Shown here: in pieces, positions 11,175 to 25,737 of the stretch | Position numbering within the stretch: position 1 is the stretch's first letter | Layout: every line of letters begins with the position of its first letter | Origin: Curtobacterium sp. 458 | Lineage (GTDB): Bacteria; Actinomycetota; Actinomycetes; Actinomycetales; Microbacteriaceae | Assembly (NCBI RefSeq): GCF_030406605.1 | Contig: NZ_CP129104.1 | Coordinates: 2,369,830 to 2,433,829 of the forward strand | Length of the DNA: 64,000 nt | Direction of reading: 5' to 3' | Notes under the pieces: model-generated | What the model was told of the DNA's origin: nothing | The model's input: the letters and a program-made list of their open reading frames with translations, nothing else | Databases searched by the model: none | Position numbers and translations under genes: made by a program

Positions 11175-11551
11175 CCGCCGACACCGCGCCCGCTCCCACA
11201 CCCGTGCTGGCGCCCTGGCGCATCGCGATCTGGGTCGTCGCCGCGCTCCTGCTCGCGTACGTGACGTGGCAGGCGGTGGGCAACTTCGTCGGTGTCTCGA
11301 CGCCGATCCTGCAGAACAACGAGTTCCTCGCGAAGAACGGTGCGACCGCGCTCCAGAGCTCGGTGCCGTGGGCGGCGCTCGTGCTCGACGTCGCGATCGC
11401 CCCGGTCGGCTTCGTCGTCGCGCTCGTCGTGTCCCGTCGCATGCAGCCGCTCCGCACGGTGGTCGTGTTCCTGACCGCGCTCTGCGCGGTGAGCGCGCTC
11501 TGGTTCACCCTCCTGCAGTACGTCACGTCGACGACGGTCATCGGGTCCTGA
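11171..11551 (+). CDS. Small membrane protein, coupled to upstream gene
   Basis: 126 residues starting at a GTG that overlaps the preceding stop. Hydrophobic segments lie near residues 16-36, 60-82 and 93-112. No family recognised. The coupling suggests a two-component membrane complex with the upstream protein; this is inference from gene order only. Confidence 0.78.
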   Translation: MTADTAPAPTPVLAPWRIAIWVVAALLLAYVTWQAVGNFVGVSTPILQNNEFLAKNGATALQSSVPWAALVLDVAIAPVGFVVALVVSRRMQPLRTVVVFLTALCAVSALWFTLLQYVTSTTVIGS

Positions 11552-11569
11552 CGGACCCCGCCCACCACC

Positions 11570-11612
11570 GGACGGGAGGCACGGCTCGCGACGCGCGCCG
11601 TGCCTCCCGTCC
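11570..11612 (+). terminator. Terminator before serA
   Basis: A 16-bp perfect stem (11570-11585 with 11597-11612) around an 11-nt loop. The stem carries the GGACGGGAGGCACGG motif that recurs at several gene ends in this window. Confidence 0.8.
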
Positions 11613-11712
11613 GTCGTCCGGTCGCCACCAGGGCGGACCCGCGGTCGTAACCATCCGCTCGCGTCGATAGCATGGTGGGATACCGCCCGTCTCGTGTGAG
11701 GAAACAGCAGTC

Positions 11713-13302
11713 GTGCCGAAGCCGGTCGTCCTGATCGCCGAAGAACTCTCGCCCGCCACCGTCGACGCCCTCGGGCCCGACTTCGACGTCCGGAACGTGG
11801 ACGGTACCGACCGCCCAGCGCTCCTGTCCGCCCTCGCCGACGCGAACGCGATCCTGGTGCGGTCCGCCACCAAGGTCGACGCCGAGGCGATCGCCGCGGC
11901 CCCGAACCTGCAGGTCGTCGCCCGCGCGGGTGTCGGTCTCGACAACGTCGACATCAAGGCGGCGACGACCGCCGGCGTGATGGTCGTCAACGCGCCGACG
12001 TCGAACATCATCTCCGCCGCGGAGCTCACCGTCGGGCACATCCTGTCGCTCGCTCGGCACATCCCGGCCGCGCACGCGTCACTCGCGGGCGGCGCCTGGA
12101 AGCGCTCGGCCTACACGGGCGTGGAGCTGTACGAGAAGACGGTGGGCATCATCGGCCTCGGCCGCATCGGTGCGCTCATCACGCAGCGCCTGCAGGCGTT
12201 CGGCGTCTCGGTGATCGCGTACGACCCGTACGTGACCACCGCCCGCGCGCAGCAGCTCGGGGTCGAGCTCGTCTCCCTCGAGGACCTGCTCCGTCGCGCG
12301 GACTTCACCACGATCCACATGCCGAAGACCCCCGAGACGCTCGGCATGATCTCCGACGAGCAGTTCGCGCTCATGAAGCCGACCGCCTTCGTCGTGAACG
12401 TCGCCCGTGGCGGGCTCATCGACGAGGACGCGCTGCGACGTGCCCTCACCGCCGGCACGATCGCGGGCGCCGGTCTCGACGTCTTCGTGTCCGAGCCGCC
12501 GCAGGACGACGCACTGACGTCGCTCCCGAACGTGGTCGTGACGCCGCACCTCGGCGCCTCGACCGACGAGGCCCAGGAGAAGGCGGGCGTCTCGGTCGCG
12601 AAGTCGGTCCGTCTCGCGCTCGGCGGGGAGCTCGTGCCGGACGCGGTCAACGTCGCCGGTGGCGTCATCGACCCGTACGTCCGCCCGGGCATCCCGCTCG
12701 TCGAGAAGCTCGGCCAGGTCTTCACCGCGCTCGCGACCTCCCCGGTGACGAGCATCGACGTCGAGGTCCACGGCGAGCTCGCCGGGTACGACGTCAGTGT
12801 GCTCAAGCTCGCGGCGCTCAAGGGCGTGTTCACCGACGTCGTCAGTGACCAGGTGTCGTACGTCAACGCCCCGCTCATCGCGGAGCAGCGCGGCGTCTCG
12901 GTCCGGCTCATCACCGACGCCGACAGCCCCGAGTACCGCAACGTGCTCACGATCCGCGGTGCCCAGTCCGACGGGCCGGCGATCAGCGTCTCGGGCACGC
13001 TCACCGGCCCGAAGCAGGTCGAGAAGCTCGTCGAGATCAACGGGCACGACGTCGAGGTGCCGCTCGACCGGCACCACGTCGTCATGGAGTACGTCGACCG
13101 TCCCGGCATCGTCGCGGTGTACGGCAAGGAGTTCGGCGAAGCCGGCATCAACATCGCCGCGATGCAGATCTCGCGCGAGGCAGCCGGCGGCCAGGCACTC
13201 AGCGTGCTGACGGTCGACTCGCCGGTCCCCGCCGAGATCCTCGAGCACGTCCGCTCCACCATCGACGCGACCTCGCTCCGCGAGATCGACATCACGCTGT
13301 AG
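11713..13302 (+). CDS. serA: D-3-phosphoglycerate dehydrogenase SerA
   Basis: Oxidises 3-phosphoglycerate with NAD, the first step of serine synthesis. At 529 residues it is the long form: catalytic and NAD domains (RAGVGLDN near residue 77, the GLGRIG nucleotide motif, [11 protein letters not shown], and the HLGAST active-site region), an intervening allosteric substrate-binding domain, and a C-terminal ACT domain ([17 protein letters not shown]) for serine feedback. The GTG start follows GAGGAAA by about 8 nt; a TAGCAT -10 box is at 11668-11673. leuB follows 13 bp later, so serine and leucine genes probably share a transcript. Confidence 0.95.
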   Translation: MPKPVVLIAEELSPATVDALGPDFDVRNVDGTDRPALLSALADANAILVRSATKVDAEAIAAAPNLQVVARAGVGLDNVDIKAATTAGVMVVNAPTSNIISAAELTVGHILSLARHIPAAHASLAGGAWKRSAYTGVELYEKTVGIIGLGRIGALITQRLQAFGVSVIAYDPYVTTARAQQLGVELVSLEDLLRRADFTTIHMPKTPETLGMISDEQFALMKPTAFVVNVARGGLIDEDALRRALTAGTIAGAGLDVFVSEPPQDDALTSLPNVVVTPHLGASTDEAQEKAGVSVAKSVRLALGGELVPDAVNVAGGVIDPYVRPGIPLVEKLGQVFTALATSPVTSIDVEVHGELAGYDVSVLKLAALKGVFTDVVSDQVSYVNAPLIAEQRGVSVRLITDADSPEYRNVLTIRGAQSDGPAISVSGTLTGPKQVEKLVEINGHDVEVPLDRHHVVMEYVDRPGIVAVYGKEFGEAGINIAAMQISREAAGGQALSVLTVDSPVPAEILEHVRSTIDATSLREIDITL

Positions 13303-13315
13303 GGGAGTCCGGCAG

Positions 13316-14383
13316 ATGACGCAGACCGTGAAGCTCGCCGTCGTCCGCGGGGACGGCATCGGACCCGAGGTCGTCGACGAGGCGTTGAAGGTCCTGCACG
13401 CCGTCCTGCCGGACGACCTCGTGGTCGAGGAGACCGCGTTCTCGCTCGGCGCCGACCGGTTCCTCGCGACCGGCGACATCCTCACCGACGACGACCTCGC
13501 GGCGATCGCGACGCACGACGCGATCCTGCTCGGTGCGGTCGGCGGTGACCCGCGCGACCCGCGGCTCGCCGGCGGCATCATCGAGCGCGGTCTGCTGCTG
13601 AAGCTCCGCTTCGCGTTCGACCACTACGTGAACCTCCGGCCCACCGTCGTGTACCCGACCGTGACGACCCCGTTGTCGTCGCCCGGGGACGTCGACTTCG
13701 TGGTGGTGCGCGAGGGGACCGAGGGGCCGTACGTGGGCAACGGCGGTGCGATCCGCGTCGGGACGCCCCACGAGATCGCCACCGAGGTGTCGCTGAACAC
13801 GGCGCACGGCGTCGAGCGGGTCGTCCGGTACGCGTTCGACCTCGCCGACCGGCGGCCGCGGAAGCACCTCACGCTCGTGCACAAGAGCAACGTGCTCGTC
13901 AACGCGGGTGCGCTCTGGCAGCGCACCGTCGCGGCGGTCGGCGCGGAGTACCCGGACGTCGCGGTCGACTACCAGCACGTCGACGCCGTCACCATCCACA
14001 TGGTGCAGGACCCTGCTAGGTTCGACGTCATCGTCACCGACAACCTCTTCGGCGACATCATCACCGACCTGGCCGGCGCGATCAGCGGCGGCATCGGTCT
14101 GGCGGCCTCGGGCAACATCAACCCGGACGGCACCTTCCCCAGCATGTTCGAGCCGGTCCACGGTTCCGCGCCGGACATCGCGGGTCAGCAGAAGGCCGAT
14201 CCCACGGCCGCCATCCTCTCCGTCGCCCTGCTGCTCGACCACCTCGGTCGCAGCGACCTCGCGTCGGCGGTCACCCGGGCGGTCGAGGCGGACCTCGCGG
14301 ACCGGGGTACCACGCAGCGTCGCACCGCCGAGGTCGGCGACGCCGTCGCCGCCGCGGTCACGGCACGCACCACCACCGCCTGA
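13316..14383 (+). CDS. leuB: 3-isopropylmalate dehydrogenase LeuB
   Basis: NAD-dependent oxidative decarboxylation of 3-isopropylmalate in leucine synthesis. The 355 residues carry GDGIGPEV at the N-terminus, the REGTEG motif, the [11 protein letters not shown] metal and substrate loop, and the [11 protein letters not shown] motif. The ATG follows AGGGGAG by about 9 nt. It lies between serA and ilvE with short spacers. The partner genes leuCD are 48 kb away in this window. Confidence 0.95.
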   Translation: MTQTVKLAVVRGDGIGPEVVDEALKVLHAVLPDDLVVEETAFSLGADRFLATGDILTDDDLAAIATHDAILLGAVGGDPRDPRLAGGIIERGLLLKLRFAFDHYVNLRPTVVYPTVTTPLSSPGDVDFVVVREGTEGPYVGNGGAIRVGTPHEIATEVSLNTAHGVERVVRYAFDLADRRPRKHLTLVHKSNVLVNAGALWQRTVAAVGAEYPDVAVDYQHVDAVTIHMVQDPARFDVIVTDNLFGDIITDLAGAISGGIGLAASGNINPDGTFPSMFEPVHGSAPDIAGQQKADPTAAILSVALLLDHLGRSDLASAVTRAVEADLADRGTTQRRTAEVGDAVAAAVTARTTTA

Positions 14384-14396
14384 CAGGAGTCACCCC

Positions 14397-15506
14397 ATGT
14401 CGACCGACACCGCCTTCGGGCTCGAGTTCTCCACCACCCCGTCGCCCGAGCGACGCGCCGCCGCCGAGCGTGAGGCGATCCTCGCGGACCCGGGCTTCGG
14501 CAAGCACTTCACCGACCACATGGCCACCGTCAGCTGGACGCTCGAGGACGGCTGGCACGACGCGTCGATCCACCCGTACGGTCCGCTCACCCTCGACCCG
14601 AGCGCGAGCGTCCTGCACTACGCGCAGGAGATCTTCGAGGGGCTCAAGGCCTACCGGCACGCGGACGGGTCGGTGTGGAGCTTCCGACCGGACGCGAACG
14701 CCCGTCGGTTCCAGCGCTCGGCCGTGCGTCTGGCGCTGCCGGAGCTCCCGGTCGACGTGTTCGTCGAGTCGATCCGGCAGCTCGTGCGGACCGACGTCGA
14801 CTGGGTGCCGTCAGCACCGGAGACGAGCCTGTACCTACGGCCGTTCATGATCGCGACCGAGTCGTTCCTCGGCGTGCGGGCCGCGCAGGCGGTGGCCTAC
14901 CACTGCATCGCGAGCCCGGCCGGCGCCTACTTCACCTCGGGACCGAAGCCCGTGTCGATCTGGCTCTCGACCACCTACGCCCGTGCCGGCAAGGGCGGGA
15001 CCGGCGCCGCGAAGACCGGCGGCAACTACGCGTCGTCACTGCTGCCCCAGCAGGAGGCCTACGAGCACGGCTGCCAGCAGGTCATGTTCCTCGACTCGCA
15101 GGAGGGCAAGTACCTGGAGGAGCTCGGCGGCATGAACGTCGTCCTCGTGCGGTCGGACGGCACCCTCGTGACGCCGGACTCCGACTCGATCCTCGAGGGC
15201 ATCACGCGAGACTCGATCCTGCAGCTCGCCGAGGACCGCGGGCTCCGCGTCGAGCGTCGTCGCGTGACCCTCGACGAGTGGCGCGACGGGGTGGCCGACG
15301 GCTCGATCACCGAGGCCTTCGCGTGCGGGACCGCCGCCGTGGTGACCCCGATCGCCGAGCTCCGCGGCGACGGCTTCACGATCGGCTCGCCGACCGAGGG
15401 TGCCGGCGAGCTGACGATGTCGCTCCGCCAGGAACTCACCGACATCCAGTACGGCCGTCGTCCCGACCCCCACGGGTGGATGACCAAGCTGACCGACGCG
15501 TCCTGA
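14397..15506 (+). CDS. ilvE: Branched-chain amino-acid aminotransferase IlvE
   Basis: A fold-type IV PLP enzyme that performs the final transamination of leucine, isoleucine and valine synthesis. The 369 residues include EIFEGLKAY, YLRPFM, the AAKTGGNYAS lysine region expected to bind PLP, and ELGGMNV. The ATG follows ACAGGAG by 7 nt and begins 13 bp after leuB. Length and motifs are typical of the actinobacterial enzyme. Confidence 0.95.
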   Translation: MSTDTAFGLEFSTTPSPERRAAAEREAILADPGFGKHFTDHMATVSWTLEDGWHDASIHPYGPLTLDPSASVLHYAQEIFEGLKAYRHADGSVWSFRPDANARRFQRSAVRLALPELPVDVFVESIRQLVRTDVDWVPSAPETSLYLRPFMIATESFLGVRAAQAVAYHCIASPAGAYFTSGPKPVSIWLSTTYARAGKGGTGAAKTGGNYASSLLPQQEAYEHGCQQVMFLDSQEGKYLEELGGMNVVLVRSDGTLVTPDSDSILEGITRDSILQLAEDRGLRVERRRVTLDEWRDGVADGSITEAFACGTAAVVTPIAELRGDGFTIGSPTEGAGELTMSLRQELTDIQYGRRPDPHGWMTKLTDAS

Positions 15507-15524
15507 TCGCGGCGCGGGCGTCGG

Positions 15525-15530
15525 TAGGGT
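15525..15530 (+). promoter_or_regulatory. Leaderless -10 box TAGGGT
   Basis: TAGGGT ends 6 nt before the GTG at 15537, inside the 30-bp gap after ilvE, so the next gene probably has its own promoter. Confidence 0.6.
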
Positions 15531-15536
15531 CGAACG

Positions 15537-16307
15537 GTGAAGATCGCACGGTTCAGCAGCAAGGGTGAGGACCCCCGCTACGGCATCCTCGACGAGCGTG
15601 ACCTCGTCGTGCTCGCGGGGGACCCGATGTACCAGGGGTTCGAGACCACGGGGGAGCGGGTGCCCCTCAAGGAGGCGAAGCTGCTCGCCCCGGTGATCCC
15701 TCGGTCGAAGGTGGTCGGCGTCGGGCTCAACTACGCCGAGCACGCGTCGGAGATGGACGAGCGTTCGGGGGACGACCCCGTGGTGTTCCTCAAGCCGAAC
15801 ACGACCGTGATCGGCCCCGACGACCCGATCCGCCTACCCGCCGGTGTCGGCCGCGTCGACCACGAGGGCGAGCTCGCGATCGTGATCGGTTCGCTCGCGA
15901 AGAACGTCCGTCGTGAGGACTTCGCCAGCGTCATCCTCGGCTACACGATCGCGAACGACGTGACCGCCCGAGACCTCCAGGCCCGGGACGGGCAGTGGAC
16001 CCGGGCGAAGGGCTTCGACACGTTCTGCCCGCTCGGGCCCGCGATCGAGACGGAGATCGACCCGTCGGACATCCGCCTCGAGACCCGCGTGGACGGCGAG
16101 CTGCGCCAGGCGGCCTCGACGAGCGAGATGATCCACGACATCCCGACGCTCATCGAGTTCGTCTCGTCGATCTGGACGCTCCTCCCTGGTGACGTCATCC
16201 TCACCGGCACGCCCGCCGGCGTCGGGGAGATCCGCGACGGCGAGGTCGTCGAGGTGACGATCTCCGGTCTGGGTTCCCTCACGAACCCGGTCATCGCGAA
16301 GCACTGA
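15537..16307 (+). CDS. Fumarylacetoacetate hydrolase family protein
   Basis: 256 residues of the FAH fold used by acylpyruvate hydrolases, oxaloacetate decarboxylases and 2-hydroxyhepta-diene-dioate isomerases. Visible motifs are GVGLNYAEHA, FLKPN, the metal-binding DHEGELAIVIG and GYTIANDVTARDLQ, and the C-terminal LTGTPAGVG. Substrate cannot be told from sequence. It follows the branched-chain genes but carries its own apparent leaderless promoter and ends at a strong terminator, so it may be independent of them. Confidence 0.88.
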   Translation: MKIARFSSKGEDPRYGILDERDLVVLAGDPMYQGFETTGERVPLKEAKLLAPVIPRSKVVGVGLNYAEHASEMDERSGDDPVVFLKPNTTVIGPDDPIRLPAGVGRVDHEGELAIVIGSLAKNVRREDFASVILGYTIANDVTARDLQARDGQWTRAKGFDTFCPLGPAIETEIDPSDIRLETRVDGELRQAASTSEMIHDIPTLIEFVSSIWTLLPGDVILTGTPAGVGEIRDGEVVEVTISGLGSLTNPVIAKH

Positions 16308-16320
16308 CCAGCTCCACCCG

Positions 16321-16352
16321 ACGGCCCGTTCCCTGCACAGGGAGCGGGCCGT
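16321..16352 (+). terminator. Terminator after the FAH-family gene
   Basis: A 15-bp stem with one G-T wobble, arms 16321-16335 and 16338-16352, 13 bp after the stop codon. Confidence 0.8.
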
Positions 16353-16427
16353 TCGCCGTCTCTGCGCCGATGTGGCCGCAGCAGGTCCGAGCGGACGGCA
16401 GTGCGACACGCCCGGGATGGGCCGCGG

Positions 16428-16457
16428 TTGGCGGGGCTCCCGGGGCGTGTGTAGAGT
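16428..16457 (+). promoter_or_regulatory. rRNA operon promoter candidate
   Basis: TTGGCG (-35, 16428-16433) and TAGAGT (-10, 16452-16457) with an 18-nt spacer, about 370 nt upstream of 16S. Other weaker promoters may exist in the leader. Confidence 0.5.
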
Positions 16458-16661
16458 AATCACTCGTTGCCGCTGAGGCGGAGAACGGAACGGCCGAGAC
16501 GGTCACCGGGTCGAAGACCTGGAGATGCAGTCCGGACGGGGTCCCGCTCGCAGCAACACCATCCCGATGAAGCCACACCGCAAGGTGAGCTCGTCGGTAT
16601 GGAAGGAACTGCCTCTCTGGCGAAGCCTCGTGTTCGGGGTGGAGTGGGGAGTGCGTCTGGT

Positions 16662-16678
16662 CCTTGAGAACTCAACAG
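16662..16678 (+). promoter_or_regulatory. boxA-like antitermination element, rrn leader
   Basis: CCTTGAGAACTCAACAG matches the TTGAGAACT core found in actinobacterial rRNA leaders, where Nus factors load for antitermination. A second copy is in the 16S-23S spacer. Confidence 0.65.
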
Positions 16679-16828
16679 CGTGCACATTGTCATTGCCAAT
16701 TTATTGACCCCGTGGCCGAGCTTGCTCGGTTCGGAGACAATTCCTTTTGGATAGACAGAATTGTCAGTTGACAGTTCTTTTTGTCAGTATCAACTCGGCC
16801 ATGCTTTCGGGTGTGGTTGGTAATTTTT

Positions 16829-21923
<5,095 letters not shown>

Positions 21924-22062
21924 AACACAACTATTTCCCACACTTTCGGGTGTGGGGCTCGCGTCCACTTTGTGGTTCCCGACAGACGATCGGGAACACG
22001 AAACTGAACACCGCGCATGCGCGGAACAGCTTTCGAGATTTCCCAGTGATTGGGTCGAAAGT
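21924..22062 (+). other. 23S-5S spacer
   Basis: 139 nt with hairpin-forming sequence (around 21938-21956) and no gene; probably processing signals. Confidence 0.6.
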
Positions 22063-22181
22063 GTTCCGGTGGTCATAGCGAGAGGGAAACGCCCGGTCAC
22101 ATTCCGAACCCGGAAGCTAAGCCTCTCAGCGCCGATGGTACTGCAAGGGGGACCTTGTGGGAGAGTAGGACGCCGCCGGAC
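22063..22181 (+). rRNA. rrf: 5S ribosomal RNA
   Basis: About 119 nt starting GTTCCGGTGGTCATAGCG, with the conserved CGAACCCGGAAGCTAAG loop and the closing GGGAGAGTAGG...CGCCGCCGGAC arm that pairs with the 5' end. Confidence 0.95.
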
Positions 22182-22201
22182 TCAACGTTGCAACACCAGG
22201 G

Positions 22202-22233
22202 AACCCCTGACCACGACGTGGTCAGGGGTTTTC
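22202..22233 (+). terminator. rRNA operon terminator
   Basis: A 13-bp perfect stem (22202-22214 with 22218-22230) followed by a short T-run, 20 bp after 5S. Confidence 0.88.
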
Positions 22234-22260
22234 TGCGTCCACGGGTTCCTTCGCCGCCGG

Positions 22261-22266
22261 TAGGCT
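22261..22266 (+). promoter_or_regulatory. -10 box TAGGCT before gltX
   Basis: TAGGCT ends 9 nt before the ATG at 22276 and 3 nt before an in-frame GTG; no ribosome-binding site is visible, so a leaderless or near-leaderless start is likely. Confidence 0.5.
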
Positions 22267-22275
22267 GGTGTGGTC

Positions 22276-23763
22276 ATGACTGCACCGTTCACCACAGCCA
22301 CCGGCTCCGACGTCCGTGTCCGTTTCTGCCCCAGCCCGACGGGGACGCCCCACGTGGGTCTGATCCGGACGGCGCTCTTCAACTGGGCGTACGCACGCCA
22401 CACGGGCGGCAAGCTCGTGTTCCGCATCGAGGACACCGACGCCGCGCGGGACAGCGAGGAGTCCTACGAGCAGATCCTCGAGGCCCTGCGGTGGCTCCGG
22501 CTCGACTGGGACGAGGGCGTCGACGTCGGCGGTCCGCACGGGCCGTACCGGCAGTCACAGCGGTCGGACGTCTACGACGACGTCATCGCGAGGCTCACGG
22601 CATCCGGACACGTGTACGAGTCGTTCGTCACGCCGGAGGAGATGGAAGCCCGGAACAGGGCGGCCGGTCGTGACCCGAAGCAGGGCTACGACAACCACGA
22701 GCGTGGCCTCACCGACGAGCAGCGCCAGGCGTTCCGGGACGAGGGGCGGCAGCCGGCGCTCCGTCTCCGGGTGCCTGATCGTGATCTCTCGTTCGACGAC
22801 CTCGTGCGCGGGGAGATCACGTTCAAGCAGGGGACGTTCCCGGACTTCGTGGTGGTGCGTCCGAACGGCAAGCCGCTCTACACCTTCACGAACCCCGTGG
22901 ACGACGCCCTGATGGGGATCACGCACGTGCTCCGCGGTGAGGACCTCCTGTCGTCGACGCCGCGGCAGATCGCCCTGTACGAGGCGCTGTACGAGATCGG
23001 GCTGGCCGAGTCCATCCCGGTGTTCGGTCACCTGCCGTACGTGATGGGCGAGGGGAACAAGAAGCTCTCGAAGCGTGACCCGGAGTCGAACCTGTTCCAC
23101 CACCGTGCGAACGGCATGGTGCCCGAGGGCCTCGTGAACTACCTCGCGCTGCTCGGGTGGTCGATCGGTCCGGACCGCGACGTCTTCTCGGTCGACGAGA
23201 TGGTCGCGACGTTCGACGTCGCCGACGTCAACCCGAACCCGGCCCGCTTCGACCAGAAGAAGGCCGAGGCGATCAACGGCGACCACATCCGCCTGCTCGC
23301 GCCGGACGACTTCCGGGACCGCCTGCTGCCGTACTTGACGGACTTCGTGGCGTCGCCGCCCACGGCCGAGCAGGCAGCGGTGCTGACCGCAGCGGCGCCG
23401 CTCGTGCAGGAGCGCATGCAGGTGCTGAGCGAAGCACCGGCGATGCTGGGGTTCCTGTTCACCGCCGACGAGGACCTCGTGGTCGAGGACGACGCCGCGG
23501 CGACGCTGAAGGACGACGCCGGGACGGTGCTGACGACGAGCATCGAGGCGCTCGAGGCGCTCGAGTCGTGGGAGTCCACCGCGATCGAGGCGGCGCTGCG
23601 TGCGGCACTCATCGACGGGCTCGGGCTGAAGCCGCGGCTGGCGTTCGGCCCCCTGCGGGTCGCGGTGTCGGGTCGTCGGATCTCGCCGCCGCTGTTCGAG
23701 TCGATGGAGATCCTCGGCAAGGACTCCACGCTGACCCGGCTCCGCGCGCTCGCAGCCCGCTGA
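22276..23763 (+). CDS. gltX: Glutamyl-tRNA synthetase
   Basis: Class I aminoacyl-tRNA synthetase charging tRNA-Glu. The 495 residues have the HIGH-type motif in [10 protein letters not shown] near residue 17 and the KMSKS-type motif as NKKLSKRD near residue 258. The C-terminal anticodon-binding region is intact. I start at ATG 22276; a GTG two codons upstream (22270) is possible. tRNA-Gln lies 1 kb downstream and two tRNA-Glu copies 29 kb away. If the genome lacks glutaminyl-tRNA synthetase, GltX would also mischarge tRNA-Gln as a GatCAB substrate, which cannot be judged here. Confidence 0.96.
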   Translation: MTAPFTTATGSDVRVRFCPSPTGTPHVGLIRTALFNWAYARHTGGKLVFRIEDTDAARDSEESYEQILEALRWLRLDWDEGVDVGGPHGPYRQSQRSDVYDDVIARLTASGHVYESFVTPEEMEARNRAAGRDPKQGYDNHERGLTDEQRQAFRDEGRQPALRLRVPDRDLSFDDLVRGEITFKQGTFPDFVVVRPNGKPLYTFTNPVDDALMGITHVLRGEDLLSSTPRQIALYEALYEIGLAESIPVFGHLPYVMGEGNKKLSKRDPESNLFHHRANGMVPEGLVNYLALLGWSIGPDRDVFSVDEMVATFDVADVNPNPARFDQKKAEAINGDHIRLLAPDDFRDRLLPYLTDFVASPPTAEQAAVLTAAAPLVQERMQVLSEAPAMLGFLFTADEDLVVEDDAAATLKDDAGTVLTTSIEALEALESWESTAIEAALRAALIDGLGLKPRLAFGPLRVAVSGRRISPPLFESMEILGKDSTLTRLRALAAR

Positions 23764-23768
23764 CGATC

Positions 23769-24752
23769 GTGGCGCGCAGCGATGCCGGCGTTCCGGCGGA
23801 CACCGCGTCGGCGGACGACGCAGGGCTGATCGTCGACGTCGCCGTCATCGGCGCGGGTCCGGCGGGCCTCAGCGCCGCACTCAACCTGGTGCGAGCGCGG
23901 CGGACCGTGCTGTTGGTCGACGCGAACCGGCCGCGGAACGCCGCCACGCTGCAGTCGCACGGGTTCCTCACGCGCGACGGGGTGTCGCCGCTCGAGCTCC
24001 GGAAGCTCGGGCGAGCGGAGGTGGAAGGCTACCCGGAGGCGACCGTCGTGCAGGCGGTCGTCGACGAGGTCGCCCCGGACGGTGCTCGGTGGCGTGTGCA
24101 CGGGGCGTGGCGGGGGACCGAGGTGACCGCCTCCGCCCGTGCGGTCGTGGTCGCGACGGGGCTCCGGGAGGAGTTCCCCGCGCTGCCGATGCTCCGAGCG
24201 TTCTACGGCACCTCCGTGCACAGCTGCGTCGAGTGCGACGGGTACGAGAAGGCGGGCGAACCGCTCGCGTTCGTGTGCGAGACGCCCGACGTGGTCGACC
24301 GGGCGCTGTTCCTCGCGGCGTGGTCCGACGACCTCATCGTGTACACGAACGGCGCCCCGACGCTCGACGACGCCGGCCGAGGACGGCTCGCGGCGGCAGG
24401 GGTGCGGGTCGACGAGCGGGGAGTCGCGGACCTCGAGGGTGATCGGACCGGCATGACCGGCGTCCGGCTGGTGGACGGGCACGTCGAGCCGCGGACGGGT
24501 GGCTTCGTGCGGCCGACGTGGCACGTCGACACCGGCTGGCTGCACGCCCAGGTCGAGCGGGACGCCGACGGGCTCCTCGTCGTCGACGGCGTCGGACGGA
24601 CGGCTGTGCCGGGCATCTACGCCGTGGGCGACGTGACGCCGCCGGGGCCGGAGCAGCTCATCGTGGCGGCCGGTCACGGGGCCCGGACGGCCTCGGCGGT
24701 GCACCGGGACCTCGTCGGTGGTCTCACGGACGTCCGGGATGCTGTACAGTAG
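23769..24752 (+). CDS. Thioredoxin-reductase-like FAD oxidoreductase
   Basis: 327 residues with an FAD-binding GAGPAGLSAALNL motif near residue 28 and a CVECDGYE motif that keeps the CxxC pair of the thioredoxin reductase fold. The FAD-binding C-terminal motif appears as GIYAVGDV. However, the second GxGxxA motif expected for NADPH after the CxxC is not recognisable; that segment reads AFVCETPDVVDRALFLA. It may therefore be a dithiol oxidase or a reductase with another donor rather than a true TrxB. It begins 5 bp after gltX with a GTG and may be co-transcribed with it. Confidence 0.82.
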   Translation: MARSDAGVPADTASADDAGLIVDVAVIGAGPAGLSAALNLVRARRTVLLVDANRPRNAATLQSHGFLTRDGVSPLELRKLGRAEVEGYPEATVVQAVVDEVAPDGARWRVHGAWRGTEVTASARAVVVATGLREEFPALPMLRAFYGTSVHSCVECDGYEKAGEPLAFVCETPDVVDRALFLAAWSDDLIVYTNGAPTLDDAGRGRLAAAGVRVDERGVADLEGDRTGMTGVRLVDGHVEPRTGGFVRPTWHVDTGWLHAQVERDADGLLVVDGVGRTAVPGIYAVGDVTPPGPEQLIVAAGHGARTASAVHRDLVGGLTDVRDAVQ

Positions 24753-24797
24753 TTGATCGTGCCCCGGGCGACCGGGACACGGGGCCGTGAGGCCTCT

Positions 24798-24869
24798 TGG
24801 GGTATGGTGTAATTGGCAACACAGCGGTTTCTGGTACCGTCGTTCTTGGTTCGAGTCCAGGTACCCCAG
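24798..24869 (+). tRNA. tRNA-Gln (anticodon CTG)
   Basis: Folds as a cloverleaf: acceptor arms TGGGGTA and TACCCCA, anticodon loop TTCTGGT giving CTG, and T-loop GGTTCGAGTCC. The 3' CCA is encoded (24870-24872). Confidence 0.95.
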
Positions 24870-24881
24870 CCACCATCGTGA

Positions 24882-24911
24882 ACAGGCCCCCGACGGAAGT
24901 CGGGGGCCTGT
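24882..24911 (+). terminator. Terminator after tRNA-Gln
   Basis: A 13-bp perfect stem (24882-24894 with 24899-24911) with a GGAA tetraloop and TTG after it. Confidence 0.88.
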
Positions 24912-24914
24912 TGC

Positions 24915-25678
24915 GTTCCGCGAGCGGTTCACACGACAGGCCCTGCGTGGCGCGATGTGGTTCGGTCGGAGCCGACGACACGCCCGATCGTCCAGTCGGC
25001 GACGAATTTCCTGGCGGGGACCGACAGCTGGGACCACCGCGCCCGAGCGGCCACCGGCGCCGCGGCGGCCACTGTCGCCTCGGCGACCACTGGCGGCTGG
25101 CTTCGGGCCTCAGTCACAAGCCGCCACGCACGGCCTCCCGGCTTCCGGCTTCCGGCGGCCGGGCGTCCTGGCGGGCACCGGCGTCTCGGCGTCCTGGCGG
25201 GCGCTGGCGGCCAGGCGTCCTGGCGGGCACGGCGGGCACCGGCGGCACGGCGTCCTGGCGGGCACTGGCGCTTCGGCGGGCGCTGGCGGCCAGATGCACC
25301 GGCGGCCGGGCGTCCCGGCGGGCACCGGCGGGCCGCCACACCCACGAACCGCCAGGTACAGCGCCCCGGCTCCCGGCGCGCAGGATGCCGACGGCGACGA
25401 CGCCCGGGCCCCCTGCGGGGAACCGCAGACCGTCGCGGCGGTGAACTCCCGGGGGATCCGCGCTGAACAGCACGACGGCGGCCCGCGCAGCAGTGACGAG
25501 GCTCCGGCCGCCGCACGCACACCGCGGCGGAGTGCGTCCACGATCTGCGGACCTGTGTGGGCGTACAGCGACCACCCGCGGTCGTGACCCGGTCTCGCCG
25601 GGCCGCAGCGCGCCTCCAGGCGGTTGCGGGGAACCGCACGGCGGGAGCCGAGCCGTCCTCGGTACCCGGTCCTGGCCC
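24915..25678. repeat. Gene-less GC-rich region with imperfect repeats
   Basis: I find no convincing gene on either strand over about 760 bp. Between about 25158 and 25335 a GGCGTCCTGGCGGGCAC-like unit recurs at least five times (starts of the CGTCC core near 25164, 25190, 25216, 25251, 25311). Open frames exist in several phases but encode only Arg/Pro/Gly/Ala runs without recognisable domains. It may be decayed sequence or a long untranslated spacer before the NRPS-like gene. Confidence 0.55.
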
Positions 25679-25732
25679 TAGCGTCACAGGGGCGCCGCGT
25701 GTCCGCGGCGACGTCCGAGAACGACAGGGGAG
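25679..25732 (+). promoter_or_regulatory. Promoter and RBS of the NRPS-like gene
   Basis: TAGCGT at 25679-25684 fits a -10 box; AGGGGAG at about 25726-25732 is a clear ribosome-binding site 5 nt before the GTG at 25738, which fixes the start over two upstream in-frame GTGs. Confidence 0.55.
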
Positions 25733-25737
25733 TCCTC

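Larger units (their letters stand above)
16353..16828 (+). other. rRNA operon upstream and leader region
   Basis: No protein gene is credible here. The stretch carries an rrn promoter, a boxA-like element, a small hairpin (around 16713-16729) and an A/T-rich segment just before 16S that probably takes part in the RNase III processing stalk. Confidence 0.6.

Noticed and set aside
24787..25587. Plus-strand frame running through tRNA-Gln and the GC-rich repeats
   Set aside because: Its start lies in the tRNA gene and the product has no domain.
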